A stretch of 24,498 bases of DNA from assembly GCA_039029535.1 (NCBI GenBank), contig JBCCFW010000109.1, positions 1 to 24,498 on the forward strand. Direction: 5' to 3'. Position numbers and translations under genes: made by a program. The notes under the pieces were generated by a model that was not told the origin of the DNA, made no database searches, and saw only the letters and a list, made by a program, of their open reading frames with translations. Shown here one piece after another: positions 22,965 to 24,498 of the stretch; position 1 is the first letter of the stretch; every line of letters starts with the position of its first letter. The stretch is from JBCCFW01 sp039029535. GTDB taxonomy: Bacteria; Acidobacteriota; JBCCFW01.

Positions 22965-23483
22965 ATGGCCTTCACGCTCGAGACCGACCGACTCCGCCTC
23001 CGCGAATTCACTCTCGCCGACACCGCCTTCACGCTCGAGCTGATCAACGAGCCGGCCTGGCACGAGTTCATCGGCGACCGGGGCCTCCGCACCGAGGACG
23101 GAGCCCAGGAGTACCTCGAGCAGGCGATTCTCGGCAGCTACCAGCGTCACGGCTTCGGGCTCTACCACGTGGCCCTGAGCGTCGACGACACGCCAGTGGG
23201 GATGTGCGGCCTCGTCCGGCGCGACGTGCTCGACGCCCCCGACCTCGGCTTCGCGATCCTCGAACGTCACTGGAGACGAGGCTACGCCTTCGAGGCCTCG
23301 GCCGCCGTGCTGGCGCACGCGCGGGAGCAGCTCGGCCTCGATCCGATCCTCGCCGTGACCAATCGCGCGAATGCTCGCTCCATCGCCCTGCTCGAGAAGC
23401 TGGGCTTCCGACCCGACGGGACGGCGCGTCTGACGGAGGACGCCGACGAGAGCGCGCTCTTCACCACGGCCTCGGAGGCCTGA
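22965..23483 (+). CDS. GNAT family N-acetyltransferase (RimJ/RimL-like)
   Basis: The 172-residue protein begins MAFTLETDRLRLREFTLADT, the standard opening of RimJ/RimL-type acetyltransferases. The acetyl-CoA loop is around HWRRGYAFEAS (102-112), preceded by strand DLGFAILE, and the closing motif NRANARSIALLEKLGFRPDG (133-152) is the typical Asn-Ser helix and GF turn. It should transfer an acetyl group from acetyl-CoA to an amine such as a protein N-terminus, an antibiotic or a polyamine; the acceptor cannot be predicted. It is cytoplasmic, without a visible ribosome binding site, and followed after 69 bases by a lipoprotein gene on the same strand, so a shared transcript is possible. Confidence 0.88.
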   Translation: MAFTLETDRLRLREFTLADTAFTLELINEPAWHEFIGDRGLRTEDGAQEYLEQAILGSYQRHGFGLYHVALSVDDTPVGMCGLVRRDVLDAPDLGFAILERHWRRGYAFEASAAVLAHAREQLGLDPILAVTNRANARSIALLEKLGFRPDGTARLTEDADESALFTTASEA

Positions 23484-23552
23484 GGAGGCTCCTGCCGCTC
23501 GCGACGAAACACTCCTGAAGGGTCGAGAGTAGAGTCCCGGAGGAGGCCTCTC

Positions 23553-24098
23553 ATGCGCACCGTCCCGGCCAGTTCCCTCGTGCTCGCCCTCACCGCGCTG
23601 CTGCAGCTCGGCTGCGTCGAGAGCCGGAGCGTCGTCGTTCACCAGCCGGAGAGGACGATCCCGCCCGGTCGCTGGAGCGTCGACGGTGTCGTCCTCGACA
23701 TGACGATGGACGAGGTGCGCGCGGCGGCCGGTGAGCCCGAGCACGTCATGGGTCGGCAGCACGCCCCACTCTGGAAGTACCCGGACAACCGCACGAACGT
23801 CACCTTCGACGCCGAGGGTCGCGTCCGTGAGGTGGCGGGCGAACAGCTCTGGCGCGACGGCAGCGTCGTCCTCCGCATGGGCTCGCCCGAGACGCTCCTG
23901 GAGCCGCTGCTGGGAGAAGGCCGGCAGGTGGAGTTTCACCGACCGGTCGGTGACGGCCCCTTCCAGACCGAGACCGAGCACTGGAACACCGACCACTTCT
24001 ACCGTCGGGACGCCGAGGTGCTGCACGTCTTCGTCCGCAAGGGACATGTCGGCTCCCTCCGCCTGACCTGGGACCCGCCGACACGCGACGCCCGCTGA
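23553..24098 (+). CDS. Probable lipoprotein with SmpA/BamE-like domain
   Basis: The 181-residue protein begins with a short signal (SLVLALTALLQLGC), whose Cys22 is a plausible lipidation site; the residues before it (Leu-Gln-Leu-Gly) are a loose lipobox. The motif GVVLDMTMDEVRAAAGEPEH (45-64), then a strand pair up to VTFDAEGRVREVAG, matches the SmpA/OmlA (BamE-like) fold in which a G-xx-M-xx-V helix is followed by a GEP turn. The C-terminal part (WNTDHFYRRDAEVLHVFVRKG) looks like an additional beta sheet. Bona fide BamE helps the outer-membrane assembly complex, but many homologues do other things and nothing nearby supports BAM. GGAGGAGG lies 8-15 bases before the ATG. Upstream is the GNAT gene. 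Confidence 0.72.
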   Translation: MRTVPASSLVLALTALLQLGCVESRSVVVHQPERTIPPGRWSVDGVVLDMTMDEVRAAAGEPEHVMGRQHAPLWKYPDNRTNVTFDAEGRVREVAGEQLWRDGSVVLRMGSPETLLEPLLGEGRQVEFHRPVGDGPFQTETEHWNTDHFYRRDAEVLHVFVRKGHVGSLRLTWDPPTRDAR

Positions 24099-24130
24099 GG
24101 AGCGGACTCGGCCCTCGGGACCCGTGGCGC

Positions 24131-24150
24131 GTACCGAGTTACCTTGGTAC
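24131..24150 (+). promoter_or_regulatory. Palindromic operator-like site before the luciferase-like gene
   Basis: GTACCGAG (24131-24138) and CTTGGTAC (24143-24150) are inverted repeats with seven of eight positions matching and a 4-base spacer. A possible -10 box TACCAT (24148-24153) ends seven bases before the ATG, so the mRNA may be leaderless; no ribosome site is visible. The -35 is poor (TGGCGC). This layout resembles the tetR promoter. Confidence 0.5.
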
Positions 24151-24160
24151 CATTCCTTCC

Positions 24161-24498
24161 ATGAGACTCTCGACCTTCCTCCTCCTCGATCGCGATCCGA
24201 CCGTCCCCGACGACGACCCGCTCACCCGGGCAGTGGAGACCTGCGTGGCGGCCGAACGGGCCGGGCTCGACGGGGTCTGGGTCGCCGAGCACCACTTCCG
24301 CGACTTCGGCGGGATGCCCAACCCCGCCGTGCTTCTCGCCCACGTCGCGGCCCGCACCGAGCGGATCCGACTCGGGCCGGCTGTTTCCGTGCTGCCCTTC
24401 CGCGACCCGCGGCTGGTGGCGGAGGACTACGGGCTGGTCGACCGTCTCTCCGGTGGTCGGCTGGTCATGGGCGTGGGCGCCGGCACGCTCGACTTCGA
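24161..24498 (+). CDS. Luciferase-like flavin-dependent monooxygenase (LLM class), N-terminal part
   Basis: The frame from ATG 24161 is open to the window edge, giving 112 residues of an expected 320 or so. It starts MRLSTFLLLDRDP. The block AAERAGLDGVWVAEHHF (30-46) is the hallmark of bacterial luciferase-like monooxygenases, followed by NPAVLLAHVAARTERIRLGPAVSVLP (54-79) and DRLSGGRLVMGVGAGT (94-109), which lines the flavin site. The enzyme would use reduced FMN or F420 and oxygen or another acceptor in the cytoplasm. The substrate is unknown. A 20-bp palindrome lies 10 bases before the start. The C-terminal half lies outside the window. Confidence 0.88.
   Translation, partial: MRLSTFLLLDRDPTVPDDDPLTRAVETCVAAERAGLDGVWVAEHHFRDFGGMPNPAVLLAHVAARTERIRLGPAVSVLPFRDPRLVAEDYGLVDRLSGGRLVMGVGAGTLDF

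Overview
The window is bacterial chromosomal DNA of high GC content (roughly two thirds or more by eye), densely coded on both strands, with no tRNA, rRNA, CRISPR array or insertion sequence that I can see. Signal peptides, a BamE/SmpA-like lipoprotein, a large FG-GAP/VCBS plus thrombospondin type 3 secreted protein and a kelch-type secreted protein suggest a free-living Gram-negative from a lineage such as Myxococcota, Planctomycetota or Acidobacteriota. That placement is an impression from protein style, not a phylogenetic result.

Layout. 1-211 (minus): start of a secreted kelch-like protein, cut by the window edge. 349-1029 (plus): serine carboxylesterase. 1060-5180 (minus): a two-gene SbcD-SbcC (Mre11-Rad50) operon in which nearly every catalytic motif of both subunits has been replaced while lengths, reading frames and gene overlap are kept. 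5429-8614 (plus): large secreted protein with 14 VCBS-like repeats. 9045-9425: bleomycin-resistance/glyoxalase-fold protein. 9676-11121 (minus): a TetR regulator followed by a short-chain dehydrogenase, each preceded by the same 18-bp palindrome. 11203-12925: two unrecognised genes, the second of lower GC. 13036-14610: a lone beta-ketoacyl-synthase-like enzyme with a charged insertion. 14725-16067: two overlapping unrecognised genes, the first with its ribosome binding site inside a strong hairpin. 16261-20809: gnd-zwf-pgi operon with translationally coupled GTGA junctions. 20914-24098: secreted cysteine-motif protein, DUF3500 protein (minus), GNAT acetyltransferase and a lipoprotein. 24161-24498: start of a luciferase-like flavin monooxygenase, cut by the window edge.

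How genes work together. gnd, zwf and pgi form the oxidative pentose phosphate branch plus the enzyme that returns fructose-6-phosphate to glucose-6-phosphate, an NADPH-generating cycle; the lactonase gene pgl is not here. The TetR protein very probably represses itself and the dehydrogenase through the shared palindrome. The SbcCD-like pair overlaps by ATGA and presumably makes a complex, but by its motifs it should neither hydrolyse ATP nor cut DNA in the known way; this is the strongest candidate for undescribed biology in the window. Several genes end inside hairpins that include the stop codon and lack a U-tract.
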